Assembly (NCBI GenBank): GCA_964525045.1
Contig: CAZGFD010000032.1
Location: 1-39,263, forward strand
Length of the DNA stretch: 39,263 nucleotides
Direction of reading: 5' to 3'
Origin: G020348185 sp964525045
GTDB taxonomy: Bacteria; Nitrospirota; Nitrospiria; Nitrospirales; UBA8639
Shown: in pieces, positions 1 to 7,517 of the stretch
Layout: each line of letters opens with the position of its first letter
Numbering within the stretch: position 1 is the stretch's first letter
Notes under the pieces: model-generated
The model's input: the letters and a program-made list of their open reading frames with translations, nothing else
Databases searched by the model: none
What the model was told of the DNA's origin: nothing
Position numbers and translations under genes: made by a program

Positions 1-44
1 AACGCCCCTTTCCGGGTCCCGACAAGCAACCGAATGGTACTCAT
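1..44 (-). CDS. 5' end of a BNR/WD40-like (sialidase-type repeat) protein, cut by window edge
   Basis: An ATG at 44 on the minus strand is preceded by a good Shine-Dalgarno (AAGGAG, 6-7 bases upstream). It opens a frame that runs off the window and reads MSTIRLLVGTRKGAF. This start (xIRLLVGTRKGAF) resembles the N terminus of exo-alpha-sialidase/BNR-repeat or YCF48-like beta-propeller proteins, which I recall as beginning this way. Only 15 residues are visible, so the family assignment rests on the start motif alone. The gene is divergent from the GYD gene; the 285 bases between them hold no other gene I can support. Confidence 0.5.
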   Translation of the reverse strand, partial: MSTIRLLVGTRKGA

Positions 45-329
45 GTATTACTCCTTTCTATATTTTCAATCACCTTGGTCAAAATCCAAATGCGGATCCT
101 AGATTATCTTGAAGCCTGGTGATCTCCTCGGTTGGTAGAAAATTAATATTACAATTAAACAAGTACAGGTGGCGAGGTGTTTTTAAGGAGTGTACCCTCA
201 CCTTTATCCCCTCCCTAGCCCCAATTCATAAAAAATTTTACTATCCTTGTCCTGGTTTTTGCTTTAGGATAGTCGTATCTCGTCTCCACCAAAGGAAAAT
301 TTTTTACTTCATCAACCAGGAGGTGCCTC

Positions 330-650
330 ATGCCTATCTATGTCAGCTTAGTGAACTTTACCCATGAAGGTCTGAAGACCATGAAGTCCAAAGGTGTCGC
401 CCGTTCGGACATGGTCAAGAAAAATGTCGAGTCCTTGGGAGGCAAGTTGCTCGACGCGTATTATTGCCTGGGGGAATTTGATGTCGTGGCCATTTTAGAA
501 TTTCCGCATAATCGGGCTGCCATGAAGGCAGGAGTCTTGAATGCCTCGTTGGGCCATATCCGCATCAGGACCATGCCGGCCGTGTCTCGCAATGAATGGA
601 AGGCGATCCTAAAAGACACGTGGGGGAAATCCAAAAAGAAGAGGAAGTAA
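330..650 (+). CDS. GYD-domain protein
   Basis: This 106-residue protein begins MPIYVSLVNFTHEGLKTMK, contains YYCLGEFDVVAILEFP and ends in a lysine-rich tail. The pattern (start strand, then helix, then 'G.FD.v.i.e.P') is that of the small GYD family (Pfam PF08734), a ferredoxin-like alpha/beta fold whose members are mostly uncharacterised. The start is fixed by AGGAGG at 318-323, six bases before the ATG. The gamma-glutamyltransferase gene follows 14 bases downstream on the same strand, so the two are probably co-transcribed. GYD proteins usually form dimers or oligomers; no catalytic residues are evident here. Confidence 0.85.
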   Translation: MPIYVSLVNFTHEGLKTMKSKGVARSDMVKKNVESLGGKLLDAYYCLGEFDVVAILEFPHNRAAMKAGVLNASLGHIRIRTMPAVSRNEWKAILKDTWGKSKKKRK

Positions 651-664
651 GGCACGGCACGGGT

Positions 665-2212
665 ATGTCTCACTCCACTCGGGCTGCAATTGCCACAGCA
701 TCACCCTTTGTCACCGCTGCCGGGGCTCGTATGGCCCGGCAGGGTGGGAATGCGGTGGATATTGCAGTGGCAGCGGCGTGCGCCGCGACCGTCTCGGAAG
801 TCTTGATGTGTTCCTTAGGCGGTTCGGCTTTCTTCATGATCCATTTCCCCGGACAGGCCCCGGAACTTATCGACGGCGTTGATAGGCTTCCAGGAGCTGG
901 CCGAACGCCAGTCAAGGATTCCGCAGCCTGGCAAAAGGTGTATTTGCCTTATGGCGGTGGGATCGAGGTCATGGTCGGCCATGCCTCCATTGCGGTTCCG
1001 GGGATATTGGCTGCAGTGGAGCTAGCTTGGCGGCGACATGGGAGCCTTCCCTGGTCTGAGATTGTGGCTCCGGCCCTCGAACTGGCTCGTACAACGATCC
1101 CCGTCAGTCAGACGATGGCCCAATGGTTGTCCATTGCAGGTCCCCGTCACCTGTCCTGGCAGGATGCGTGTCGACAATGTTTTTTTCTGAATGGGACACG
1201 GCCGCTTCAAGAAGGGGAAACTTTTTCCATTCCTCACTTGGATGAAACGTGGGAGTGCCTCAGTCGCGAGGGCGCTCACGCCTTTTATGAAGGGGACTTG
1301 GCAGCGGTATTCGCAAAGGAGATGGCCCAACACGGTGGGTTGGTGACTCGTGAGGATCTAGCCTCCTACCGTGCGGAAGTCCGACAGCCCATTGTCCTCT
1401 CGACAGGAGGATTTGAGCTTGCCTTGAATCCACCGCCCGCGGTTGGAGGGACAGCTCTTGGGTATTTGATCCAATTATTGGATAAGAGTTGGGATCCAAA
1501 GCACTCCAAGGCCGAACAGGCCCTTGTTCACGCCCAGGCCCAATCCTGTTTGTGTACTCTTCGAGATTGCACTTTGCGAGCTTCACCATTGGATGAAGCG
1601 AAAGCCAAGGGATTGTTGGATGTAGAGGTCGTCCGTCACCATCTGGACGCACTCCAATCCCCCAATACCACCCATTTGTCCGTGGCGACGGGGGATGGAG
1701 CCATGGTTTCCGTGACGATGAGTATGGGATACGGCTCCGGTGTGGTGATTCCTGCAATGGGGATTGCCTGCAATAACAGTTTGGGTGAGCCCGAAATGAA
1801 CCCGAAGGGGTATCATGGGGCTGCGCCTGGTAGCCGGCTTGTTTCTAATATGGCTCCCACCGTGGCCTGGCACCGGGACGGTCGCTGTCTTGCCATAGGC
1901 TCTCCCGGAGCCAGCCGGATTACGACTGCGATTGGGCAAACTTGGTCCCGCTATATTCATGAAGGTATGACTTTTGAAGAGGCCGTGGCCGCACCACGCC
2001 TCCATATCGAATCACTCCCCGATAGACTTCGTGCTCAATGCGAGCCGGGGATTGAGACCAGCCTCTTATCGCCGCAATATGTTGTTCGTCCGTTTGACCG
2101 GCCCGACATGTACTTTGGTGGGATCAAACTGGCCGCTCTGGATGAAGATCGTCAATTGCATGCGGTGGCTGACGAACGGCGGCCTGTGTCGGTGGAGATT
2201 GTGTCTGGATGA
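665..2212 (+). CDS. ggt: Gamma-glutamyltransferase family protein (Ntn hydrolase)
   Basis: A 515-residue protein, close to the usual 520-580 of the family, starting MSHSTRAAIATASPFVTAAG. The frame is open further upstream to 596, but that stretch overlaps the GYD gene, so the ATG at 665 is preferred; its ribosome site is weak. GGT enzymes cleave gamma-glutamyl bonds (glutathione and conjugates) and transfer the glutamyl group. They self-process at a Thr that becomes the nucleophile. Here the processing motif is NTTHLSV with the nucleophile at about Thr335, followed by DGAMVSVT. The substrate-binding motif GSPGASRI and the Arg in IDGVDR also match. There is no clear signal peptide, unlike periplasmic E. 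coli Ggt, so it may be cytoplasmic, or a GGT-like acylase. Confidence 0.9.
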   Translation: MSHSTRAAIATASPFVTAAGARMARQGGNAVDIAVAAACAATVSEVLMCSLGGSAFFMIHFPGQAPELIDGVDRLPGAGRTPVKDSAAWQKVYLPYGGGIEVMVGHASIAVPGILAAVELAWRRHGSLPWSEIVAPALELARTTIPVSQTMAQWLSIAGPRHLSWQDACRQCFFLNGTRPLQEGETFSIPHLDETWECLSREGAHAFYEGDLAAVFAKEMAQHGGLVTREDLASYRAEVRQPIVLSTGGFELALNPPPAVGGTALGYLIQLLDKSWDPKHSKAEQALVHAQAQSCLCTLRDCTLRASPLDEAKAKGLLDVEVVRHHLDALQSPNTTHLSVATGDGAMVSVTMSMGYGSGVVIPAMGIACNNSLGEPEMNPKGYHGAAPGSRLVSNMAPTVAWHRDGRCLAIGSPGASRITTAIGQTWSRYIHEGMTFEEAVAAPRLHIESLPDRLRAQCEPGIETSLLSPQYVVRPFDRPDMYFGGIKLAALDEDRQLHAVADERRPVSVEIVSG

Positions 2213-2244
2213 GCTAGGGAGAGGGGACTTCACTCTCACTATGG

Positions 2245-2268
2245 CCCTCTCCCTCATGGGGAGAAGGG
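2245..2268. repeat. Hairpin-forming dispersed repeat (CCCTCTCCC...GGGGAGAAGGG)
   Basis: A G/C-rich inverted repeat, CCCTCTCCC then TCAT then GGGGAGAAGGG, lies between the converging GGT and small basic-protein genes. A nearby GGGAGAGGGG at 2217-2226 belongs to the same pattern. Similar sequence recurs at 9753-9780 and around 11930. It may act as a bidirectional terminator or simply be an intergenic repeat. Confidence 0.55.
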
Positions 2269-2300
2269 TAGGAGAGACTCCGTGGAATGACCGGAAAGGA

Positions 2301-2489
2301 TTAGTAGAGCGGAGGTTGGGGCCCCAACCTGAGACCAATGAGGTCCGGATCTTCCCCTTCCATGGGTGCGGGCCGGTCAGCTTTTTCGGCCTTGCGCTGG
2401 AGGCGACGTGCCTCTTTTTCCTGCCGTTTTACCCTTTGTGCATGCTCCCGGTTACGTTTCCCCTGTGTGACTTTCGCTGGTTTTCCCAT
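2301..2489 (-). CDS. Small highly basic hypothetical protein
   Basis: A 62-residue protein starting MGKPAKVTQGKRNREHAQR. It is very rich in Lys, Arg and Glu in its first 40 residues (a probable charged helix or coiled coil) and ends in a Gly/Pro-rich tail (IGLRLGPQPPLY). The start is well supported: GAGGAGG lies about five bases before the ATG. I do not know a function. The strong ribosome site and ordered composition argue that it is real. Its charge would suit nucleic-acid binding, and two RRM genes follow on the same strand side, but this is only inference. Confidence 0.7.
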   Translation of the reverse strand: MGKPAKVTQGKRNREHAQRVKRQEKEARRLQRKAEKADRPAPMEGEDPDLIGLRLGPQPPLY

Positions 2490-2575
2490 GCCACCTCCTC
2501 AATGTGCGATCAGTCTATTTTGAAAAGACTAGTATACACCGTGTGGGATCACAAGGTCGATACCGACTTACCTCA

Positions 2576-2848
2576 CTACTTGGTTGCGCCACGACGTGGT
2601 TTCTGCCGTTCAATTCCGCCTTTGGCTTTGGCGGTTGGAGTGCTCGGGCTCGAATGCATCGCTTCCCTAAACCCACCGGAGGACATCAACACAGCCTGAC
2701 GCCGGACCTCATCGATTGAATTGGATTTTTTCTCTTCTGCCCTTCCGGGAATCCCCAACAGCTGCAAAGAATTTTTCTTGGGCTTAGATCCGAGGCGTTT
2801 CGTTTTGTGTGACGATTTGTTGCTATGCCAATTTTTGGTGAGTTTCAT
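2576..2848 (-). CDS. Small basic hypothetical protein
   Basis: A 90-residue frame starting MKLTKNWHSNKSSHKTKR. The frame is open further upstream, but AAGGAG about six bases before the ATG at 2848 decides the start. The protein is basic throughout (KRLGSKPKKN, GGIERQKPRRGATK) with a central stretch IDEVRRQAVLMSSGGFREA that could be a helix. I do not recognise a family. It lies between two other minus-strand small genes and may share transcription with the upstream one at 2916-3212. Confidence 0.55.
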   Translation of the reverse strand: MKLTKNWHSNKSSHKTKRLGSKPKKNSLQLLGIPGRAEEKKSNSIDEVRRQAVLMSSGGFREAMHSSPSTPTAKAKGGIERQKPRRGATK

Positions 2849-2915
2849 GCGATTCTCCTTTGTCTTGATCATCCCTCTTCGGCGCCAATGAAATGATGAT
2901 CTCGGGGGGCGACTC

Positions 2916-3212
2916 TTAAGCATATTTAGCAGACTGTGGCCCCGCCCAAATCAGGTATGGCGGCTTCTTCATCCCCTCCGCCGTATCCGGGTACAGACTT
3001 TGCGCCCGGCGATACGCACTTTCCTGCGCCTCAAGACAGGTTGACGATTCAAAGTACCCCGTCAAGATCCGTAAATCCAACTGATCCTCAGGGCCTGGAC
3101 ACCCCACATACAATCCACAAGTAAACCGGCCATCACCGGAATGCTTGGTACTGATCAGCAACTGCGATCCATCAGGAAACACCCAAATTGGGTCGATGTT
3201 CAATCTGCCCAT
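2916..3212 (-). CDS. Hypothetical protein, 98 residues
   Basis: Starts MGRLNIDPIWVFPDGSQLLI and contains a Cys pair (FTCGLYVGCPGPEDQ), a third Cys (SSTCLEAQESAYRRAQSL), and a tail with YLIWAGPQSAKYA. The start is supported by GAGGAG about eight bases upstream. The composition is that of a small folded cytosolic protein. I do not recognise the family. It runs towards the basic-protein gene at 2576-2848 on the same strand. Confidence 0.65.
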   Translation of the reverse strand: MGRLNIDPIWVFPDGSQLLISTKHSGDGRFTCGLYVGCPGPEDQLDLRILTGYFESSTCLEAQESAYRRAQSLYPDTAEGMKKPPYLIWAGPQSAKYA

Positions 3213-3422
3213 ATGTGCTCCTCAACGAACAGTATGGTGGTGAGTCTGAGCCAACAGCTTCGTGGATGCTGGCCGTTCTCCTGGTGCTGAATCTTCCTCT
3301 GAGTGCGGTGGCACCTTGAATCTGTCTACCTTATAGGTGTGTCCGCGGGTCTAACCCCGACTGCCACACGTTCCCTATCCCGTTCAGGTGTCAACCAATT
3401 GAGAGGAAAAAACACACGGTGA

Positions 3423-3457
3423 CGGAGAAACCGATGTTTCAGAAGAGGTCTCTCCGC
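3423..3457 (-). terminator. Possible terminator hairpin after the first RRM gene
   Basis: On the minus strand CGGAGAGACC pairs with GGTTTCTCCG (10 bp with one G-U pair) around a 14-base loop, about 35 bases after the RRM stop codon. A run of T follows only about ten bases later, so this is not a textbook intrinsic terminator. Confidence 0.4.
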
Positions 3458-3489
3458 CCTCGACAGGGTGTGATAAGGAAAAGATAATT

Positions 3490-3810
3490 TTAGAAGCGGC
3501 TACGGCGTTTCGAACCGAACCCGCCCCCACCGCCACCGAAATCTCTTCCGCCAGTACGGGGAGCTTGGGGTTTGGCTTCGTTGACTGTCAGCGTTCGGCC
3601 TCCCAGTTCGGTCGAGTTCAGCGCGGAAATCGCCGCTTCGGCCTCTTCTTTTGTGGCCATTTCCACAAAACCGAACCCTCTGGACTGACCGGTAAACTTG
3701 TCTGTAATCACATTAACCGACTCAACGGTTCCGTGTGCTGAGAACAGATCTGTGAGCTCTGAGGAAGTTGTTGAATAGGGTAAACCACCGACATACAGTT
3801 TTGAACTCAT
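3490..3810 (-). CDS. RRM-type RNA-binding protein (copy 1)
   Basis: A 106-residue single-RRM protein. RNP2 is LYVGGL at residues 5-10 and RNP1 is RGFGFVEM at about 44-51. The domain ends in LTVNEAKPQAPR and is followed by a Gly-rich, Arg-ending tail (DFGGGGGGFGSKRRSRF). Proteins of this build are the bacterial Rbp/cold-shock-type RNA-binding proteins known from cyanobacteria and other phyla, which bind single-stranded RNA. The start has GGAGG-like sequence (AGGAACTCC-ATG on the sense strand). The paralogue at 4328-4645 lies just upstream on the same strand, and both share a conserved leader, suggesting a common post-transcriptional control. Confidence 0.93.
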   Translation of the reverse strand: MSSKLYVGGLPYSTTSSELTDLFSAHGTVESVNVITDKFTGQSRGFGFVEMATKEEAEAAISALNSTELGGRTLTVNEAKPQAPRTGGRDFGGGGGGFGSKRRSRF

Positions 3811-4020
3811 GGAGTTCCTCCATTTAGATTGTGATATTGTCTTGGATTCGAAAAGGATGAAGCGACTGGAAGGAGCGGGCCGCGGACGCGATTAGAGAGG
3901 CGAAAGAGGTCAGGCTTCCAAGTAGATTCTTCGACAAAACAACATCGGGAAAGGGCCTTGATTATTTCACGCAGTATCCTTCACCACCAGGGCCCATGCA
4001 GTGAAGTTCTTCTACTGTAT
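3811..4020 (-). promoter_or_regulatory. Conserved leader/upstream region of RRM copy 1
   Basis: The blocks GATATTGTCTTG (3833-3844), GGTCAGGCTTCC (3908-3919), CAAAACAACATCGG (3934-3947) and GGCCTTG (3954-3960), read on the plus strand, recur upstream of RRM copy 2 with nearly the same spacing (75, 26 and 20 bases here; 75, 27 and 19 there). A block starting TTCACC near 3979 is shared too. This is probably the promoter plus a long 5' leader. From about 4021 to 4268 I see nothing coding. Confidence 0.65.
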
Positions 4021-4268
4021 CACGGGAGTCCTTCGAAAAGAAAGTCAAACGGTTCCTGGCATCAAACAATGGAACGTTTGGGCAGGAAACCCTGAATGGT
4101 CAGCGTAAAAGGGGCGGGGATTGGCGGGAAGTCGTTGATAGGGGTGTGGGGTCATTACATCAGGTAATGGTTGAGGATTTCAAAGAGTGTTGAACAGGAT
4201 GGAGTGACGGAAAGGGATCGTGTGAAGGGAGTGCTGTTTCGACCAAGGCGGTCTGATTCGCTAACGGT

Positions 4269-4305
4269 GGAGGAGAGGTCTTCCGTCATGCAAGGCCTCT
4301 CCTCC
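4269..4305 (-). terminator. Perfect 10-bp hairpin after RRM copy 2
   Basis: GGAGGAGAGG (4269-4278) and CCTCTCCTCC (4296-4305) form a perfect inverted repeat, 22 bases beyond the stop codon of RRM copy 2. There is no T tract on either side, so it may stabilise the 3' end or weaken read-through into copy 1 rather than being a classical terminator. Confidence 0.5.
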
Positions 4306-4327
4306 AAAGATGAAGTGCCGGGAGTTC

Positions 4328-4645
4328 TTAGAACCGGCTATTTCTTCCCCGATTTCCGTCTGAGCGGCCACCACCAAAACCGCCGCCTGTGCGGGGTGCC
4401 CTTGGCTTGGCTTCATTGACGGTCAGGGTTCGTCCGTCCATTTCCGTGGAATTCAGAGCGGCAATGGCTGCCTCGGCCTCACTCGGAGACGACATTTCGA
4501 CAAAGCCAAAACCGCGAGATTGGCCGGTAAACTTGTCCGTGATGACTTGTGCGGACTGGACCGTACCATGTTGAGCGAATAACTCCTCGACCTGAGTTTC
4601 CGTCGCGGAATAGGGTAAGCCACCAACATAAATTTTTGAACCCAT
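4328..4645 (-). CDS. RRM-type RNA-binding protein (copy 2)
   Basis: A 105-residue paralogue of the neighbouring RRM protein. RNP2 is IYVGGL and RNP1 is RGFGFVEM; the central stretch VITDKFTGQSRGFGFVEM is shared exactly with copy 1. The tail is Gly/Arg-rich (GGGFGGGRSDGNRGRNSRF). The start is set by AAGGAGG with a short spacer before the ATG at 4645. It should bind RNA in the cytoplasm, as expected for this family. The two genes are a tandem duplication of roughly 836 bp period, including the leader region. Confidence 0.93.
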   Translation of the reverse strand: MGSKIYVGGLPYSATETQVEELFAQHGTVQSAQVITDKFTGQSRGFGFVEMSSPSEAEAAIAALNSTEMDGRTLTVNEAKPRAPRTGGGFGGGRSDGNRGRNSRF

Positions 4646-4848
4646 GGGGTTCCTCCTTTTGAATGAATGATATTGTCTTGAATGGGAGAAGAAATGAAAT
4701 GGCCCGAAGAATAGAACGCAGACGCAACAAACGAGGCGACGGTGGTCAGGCTTCCGAGCAAACTCCTGAGCAAAACAACATCGGTTACAGGCCTTGTTTC
4801 AATTTCCCTTCACCGCTAGGCCTTACGCGATGAAGTGGTCGAAGTTTA
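4646..4848 (-). promoter_or_regulatory. Conserved leader/upstream region of RRM copy 2
   Basis: The plus-strand blocks GATATTGTCTTG (4669-4680), GGTCAGGCTTCC (4744-4755), CAAAACAACATCGG (4771-4784) and GGCCTTG (4790-4796) match those upstream of copy 1 at almost equal distances. A further block, TTCACC...TGAAGT, lies near 4809-4837. Sequence between the blocks has diverged more, which points to selection on the blocks and hence to a regulatory leader. Confidence 0.65.
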
Positions 4849-5041
4849 ACATAGCGATTGCCGAAAAGATAGCATTTCTTTCCGGTATGGCCAAGCTGGT
4901 ATCCCTAATTTTGAACCATTGTCCATGGGGATCATAGAGCTGATCAAGAGCGAAGACCAATTAGCCACACCACCCAAGCAAGGTTCCATCATTGATCCCA
5001 GCACTCCAGAGTAAGGCCTCTCGAGCTCTGTCCATATCCAT
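4823..5041 (-). pseudogene. Probable decayed small membrane protein gene (DUF6868-like), internal stop
   Basis: From an ATG at 5041 with AGGAG upstream, the frame reads MDMDRAREALLWSAGINDG then TLLGWCG, a TAA at 4961-4963, and continues in the same frame LVFALDQLYDPHGQWFKI and on to LNFDHFIA before a TAA at 4823. The pattern LLWxxxINxGxLLxW, F-F-A-x-D, xYxxHGxWFxI and a hydrophobic end is what I recall of a small two-helix family of about 75 residues (DUF6868, number from memory). The internal stop would make it non-functional unless it is read through or is a sequence error. The last 20 codons overlap the conserved leader of RRM copy 2, so the 3' part of this reading is less secure. Confidence 0.4.
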
Positions 5042-5092
5042 GGGGTTCTCCTGGTGGTGAGGGTGGCGTGTGGGAGAGGATCAGATTGAAAT

Positions 5093-6022
5093 TCAATGGT
5101 TGTTTTGTCGCAGTTGGTAAACGGAAAGGTAGACCGTTTCGGCTTTTTTCCTGATCCACGGGAATCGGAATAAGGTTCGAATTTGGCTGGAGTATTGCCC
5201 GATATTGGCTTGTTGCCAAAGGCCTTTTTCAAAATGGAGCTTGTTTTCCTCGTCCCTCAAAAACCCTGCATACTTTTTATCTGTAAAGAAACTCACCGCC
5301 CAACTATTCGTCCACATGGGCCGACATTGCTGCACATAGTCGTCCACGTGGAGAAGAAGGGATTGAACCCTTGTTAGATCTGTCATGATGGATGGGGACG
5401 TGAGAAGAAAAAGAACATCATGGCCTTTCGGAATACGGATGAGACCAATGGTCTCTTCCAACTTGAGACAGGTTGTGGGATCGATGGTATACACATCCGG
5501 TAGGCCAGGATCGGCTTTGGGAATCGTCAGAGTATGAGGGACCCCGGTTTTGCACTCAAATTTTAAGGTCGGTGGCGGGCAATCCCATTGAAGTCGCACC
5601 CCGAATTGATCAATGTCTTTCAGGAGTGAAGGAAACCTGGGATTTAAGGCCAGCTTATCTTGAATCGATTCACCCGGAACCAGCCGAACGATCCGTGATC
5701 CGAATTTTCCACTCCAGGATGTTTGCTCAATTGGACTGGTGGTCGAATTCATTCGATAGGCCACGAACCACTTGGAATCATTCGGGGGAGACCAGGGCAA
5801 GTCATGCACGTTCACCTCGACTGGTTCCTGGCTCATATTGGTTAAATGGATGTGGATGTCATACTGATTGGTCTTTGGCTTTTTCAAAAAGACTTCCATT
5901 GCGAGGGGTAAACGCGGTTCTTTTTCTTCTTCTTGATCCTCTGCCGCACTGATTGAAGGGGACCATACACAGGCCAGGACCCATATGAAACACAGCATGT
6001 TCGGATAAAGAAATGGTTTCAT
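5093..6022 (-). CDS. Exported hypothetical protein, 309 residues
   Basis: The ATG at 6022 gives MKPFLYPNMLCFIWVLACVW, a signal peptide ending near SISA-AED, so export to the periplasm or beyond is likely. The frame extends to a GTG at 6067, but that would place 15 extra polar residues before the signal; neither start has a convincing ribosome site. The mature part has beta-rich segments (NQYDIHIHLTNMSQEPVEVN, resembling immunoglobulin-like or BsuPI-type domains). A Cys cluster (WDCPPPTLKFECKTG, TTCLKLEE, QQCRPMW) could form disulfides. I do not recognise a named family. It is divergent from the patatin gene. Confidence 0.75.
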   Translation of the reverse strand: MKPFLYPNMLCFIWVLACVWSPSISAAEDQEEEKEPRLPLAMEVFLKKPKTNQYDIHIHLTNMSQEPVEVNVHDLPWSPPNDSKWFVAYRMNSTTSPIEQTSWSGKFGSRIVRLVPGESIQDKLALNPRFPSLLKDIDQFGVRLQWDCPPPTLKFECKTGVPHTLTIPKADPGLPDVYTIDPTTCLKLEETIGLIRIPKGHDVLFLLTSPSIMTDLTRVQSLLLHVDDYVQQCRPMWTNSWAVSFFTDKKYAGFLRDEENKLHFEKGLWQQANIGQYSSQIRTLFRFPWIRKKAETVYLSVYQLRQNNH

Positions 6023-6163
6023 GAGCGATTCACGTGACAAGGGTGATGAAAAGCTTTCTTTACACACCTACCACACCCGATATCCTCTCTACTAGCCTTT
6101 CTCTGGCTTTTTCAAAGGAAATTTCCGGCAAATTCCTGTACATTAATGGAGGTGTTGGTTACG

Positions 6164-6214
6164 ATGGAATTTGAACGACGACACGTGAATATGTTGATCA
6201 GAGGCATGATGTGA
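6164..6214 (+). CDS. Possible 16-residue leader peptide coupled to the patatin gene
   Basis: An ATG at 6164 is preceded by GGAGGT (6148-6153, ten-base spacing) and encodes MEFERRHVNMLIRGMM. Its TGA (6212-6214) overlaps the GTG start of the patatin gene in the sequence GTGA, a typical translational-coupling overlap. The patatin GTG itself has no separate ribosome site nearby. Alternatively this is the original N terminus displaced by a frameshift. Confidence 0.4.
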   Translation: MEFERRHVNMLIRGMM

Positions 6215-7200
6215 GCCTGAAATCCCAAACGTCTCATACCTGTAAAGAAAACGCCACTGAGGCGTTGAGAATTCTCAACCAGAAAAGACTTCAGCGCAAC
6301 GGGACAGAGAAGATCGGTCTTGTTATTCAGGGAGGCGGAATGCGGGGTGTGTATTCCATGGGAGCCCTGGCAGCGCTTGAGGAAATGGGATTTGGGCAAT
6401 GCTTTGACCATGTCGCCGGATCATCGGCCGGTGCCCTCAATGGCGCATATTTTATCACTGGTCAGGCGGGTTTTGGTGTCGAGACCTATGTGAACTATTT
6501 GACTCATAGAAATTTCGTGAATCCCTTCCGGGTCAAGAAAGTCATGGACATTGATTATTTGGTTGACCACATCGGTAAAATTGCTCGACGCCTTCACATG
6601 GACAAACTTCTTTCAGCGAACACGATGCTCCATATTGCACTGACAGAGTTTTCAAACGGAAAAGCCCGGTATATGACCAACAGAATGCAAGACATAGACT
6701 TGTGGGAAGTCTTTCGAGCCAGTGCCGCCGTCCCAATCCTCTATAACAGGCCCGTTAGGATTGGGGACCGGCTCTATGTGGATGGTTCCCTCAGCGATCG
6801 AGTGCCGATTAGAAGGGTCGTGGAGCACGGGTGCCGGTATATCGTCGTGATTTTGACCATGCCCCACTCGCACCGAATCAAAGCCAGGAATGCGTTCCTT
6901 AAGTCACTGAGTTGGCCTGCTACCCGCCACTACAGTGACGCCGTTCGACAGGCTCTTCTGGGAGAAGACTCAGTCTATAACACCATGATGGCGGATCTCT
7001 CCGGCACGACTCCGCACATTGCCGGTTGTTCCAATCGCGTCGTGGTCATCACTCCCAAGCATCAGCCCGAAAGGTTTTCCTCGTTCGGGGCAGATCCCAA
7101 ACAACTCATGCAATGTGCGTTATCCGCGAGAACAGATACCTGGGAAGCCTTTGGCCAAACGCCCCCTCCCATTAATAACCCCTTTGGCACCTCAATATGA
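6211..7200 (+). CDS. Patatin-like phospholipase
   Basis: A 329-residue patatin-family lipid acyl hydrolase (PF01734). The oxyanion motif is GGGMRGVYSMG at about residues 41-51, the nucleophile lies in GSSAG (Ser72), and the catalytic Asp is in VDGS (Asp191), forming the Ser-Asp dyad; all are intact. The family releases fatty acids from membrane lipids. No signal peptide is seen, so it is probably cytoplasmic or membrane-associated, like RssA/YjjU proteins, which it resembles in length. The start is a GTG overlapping the stop of a short upstream frame. The gene runs ahead of a small membrane protein gene 88 bases downstream. Confidence 0.9.
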   Translation: MSLKSQTSHTCKENATEALRILNQKRLQRNGTEKIGLVIQGGGMRGVYSMGALAALEEMGFGQCFDHVAGSSAGALNGAYFITGQAGFGVETYVNYLTHRNFVNPFRVKKVMDIDYLVDHIGKIARRLHMDKLLSANTMLHIALTEFSNGKARYMTNRMQDIDLWEVFRASAAVPILYNRPVRIGDRLYVDGSLSDRVPIRRVVEHGCRYIVVILTMPHSHRIKARNAFLKSLSWPATRHYSDAVRQALLGEDSVYNTMMADLSGTTPHIAGCSNRVVVITPKHQPERFSSFGADPKQLMQCALSARTDTWEAFGQTPPPINNPFGTSI

Positions 7201-7288
7201 CGGCTCTCAACCTGGCCAGACGGTCACTGGTGGATTTCACAATGCAGAAATGACGAGAATAGACTTCTTTACATTAAAGGAGGTCCCT

Positions 7289-7486
7289 ATGGAAAATGGA
7301 TATCCCGGTTTTTGGTTGGATTTATCCGGAAAAATTGGCCCGCCCATTGTAGCTGCCACTCTTGTGGCTTGTCTGTTGGGGGGGAAGTTGGAACTTCTTC
7401 ATGGGGTCCTGCTGGGAGGGGGAGTGCTGCTCATCTGGGTGAACCACTGGCAGATAGGGAAAAAAGTGAAGGGGCTCTACGATTAA
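7289..7486 (+). CDS. Small membrane protein, 65 residues
   Basis: AAAGGAGG five bases before the ATG at 7289 makes this start convincing. The protein starts MENGYPGFWLDLSGKIGPP and has two short hydrophobic stretches, VAATLVACLLGG and GVLLGGGVLLIWV, then a basic tail (HWQIGKKVKGLYD). It is probably a two-helix hairpin in the inner membrane. No family is recognised. It lies 31 bases before the cupin gene on the same strand, so the two may be co-transcribed. Confidence 0.7.
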   Translation: MENGYPGFWLDLSGKIGPPIVAATLVACLLGGKLELLHGVLLGGGVLLIWVNHWQIGKKVKGLYD

Positions 7487-7517
7487 TGAAAAGAAGAGTT
7501 TTGAGAAGGAAGAAGCC

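Noticed and set aside
1260..1757. Long minus-strand frame of 165 codons inside the GGT gene
   Set aside because: It lies antisense to a well-supported enzyme gene, has no ribosome site and a low-complexity, Pro/Arg/Ser-rich composition typical of shadow frames.
4453..4773. Minus-strand frame of 106 codons overlapping RRM copy 2 and its leader
   Set aside because: It runs in a different frame through the RRM gene and the conserved leader; the conserved blocks are better explained as a regulatory region.
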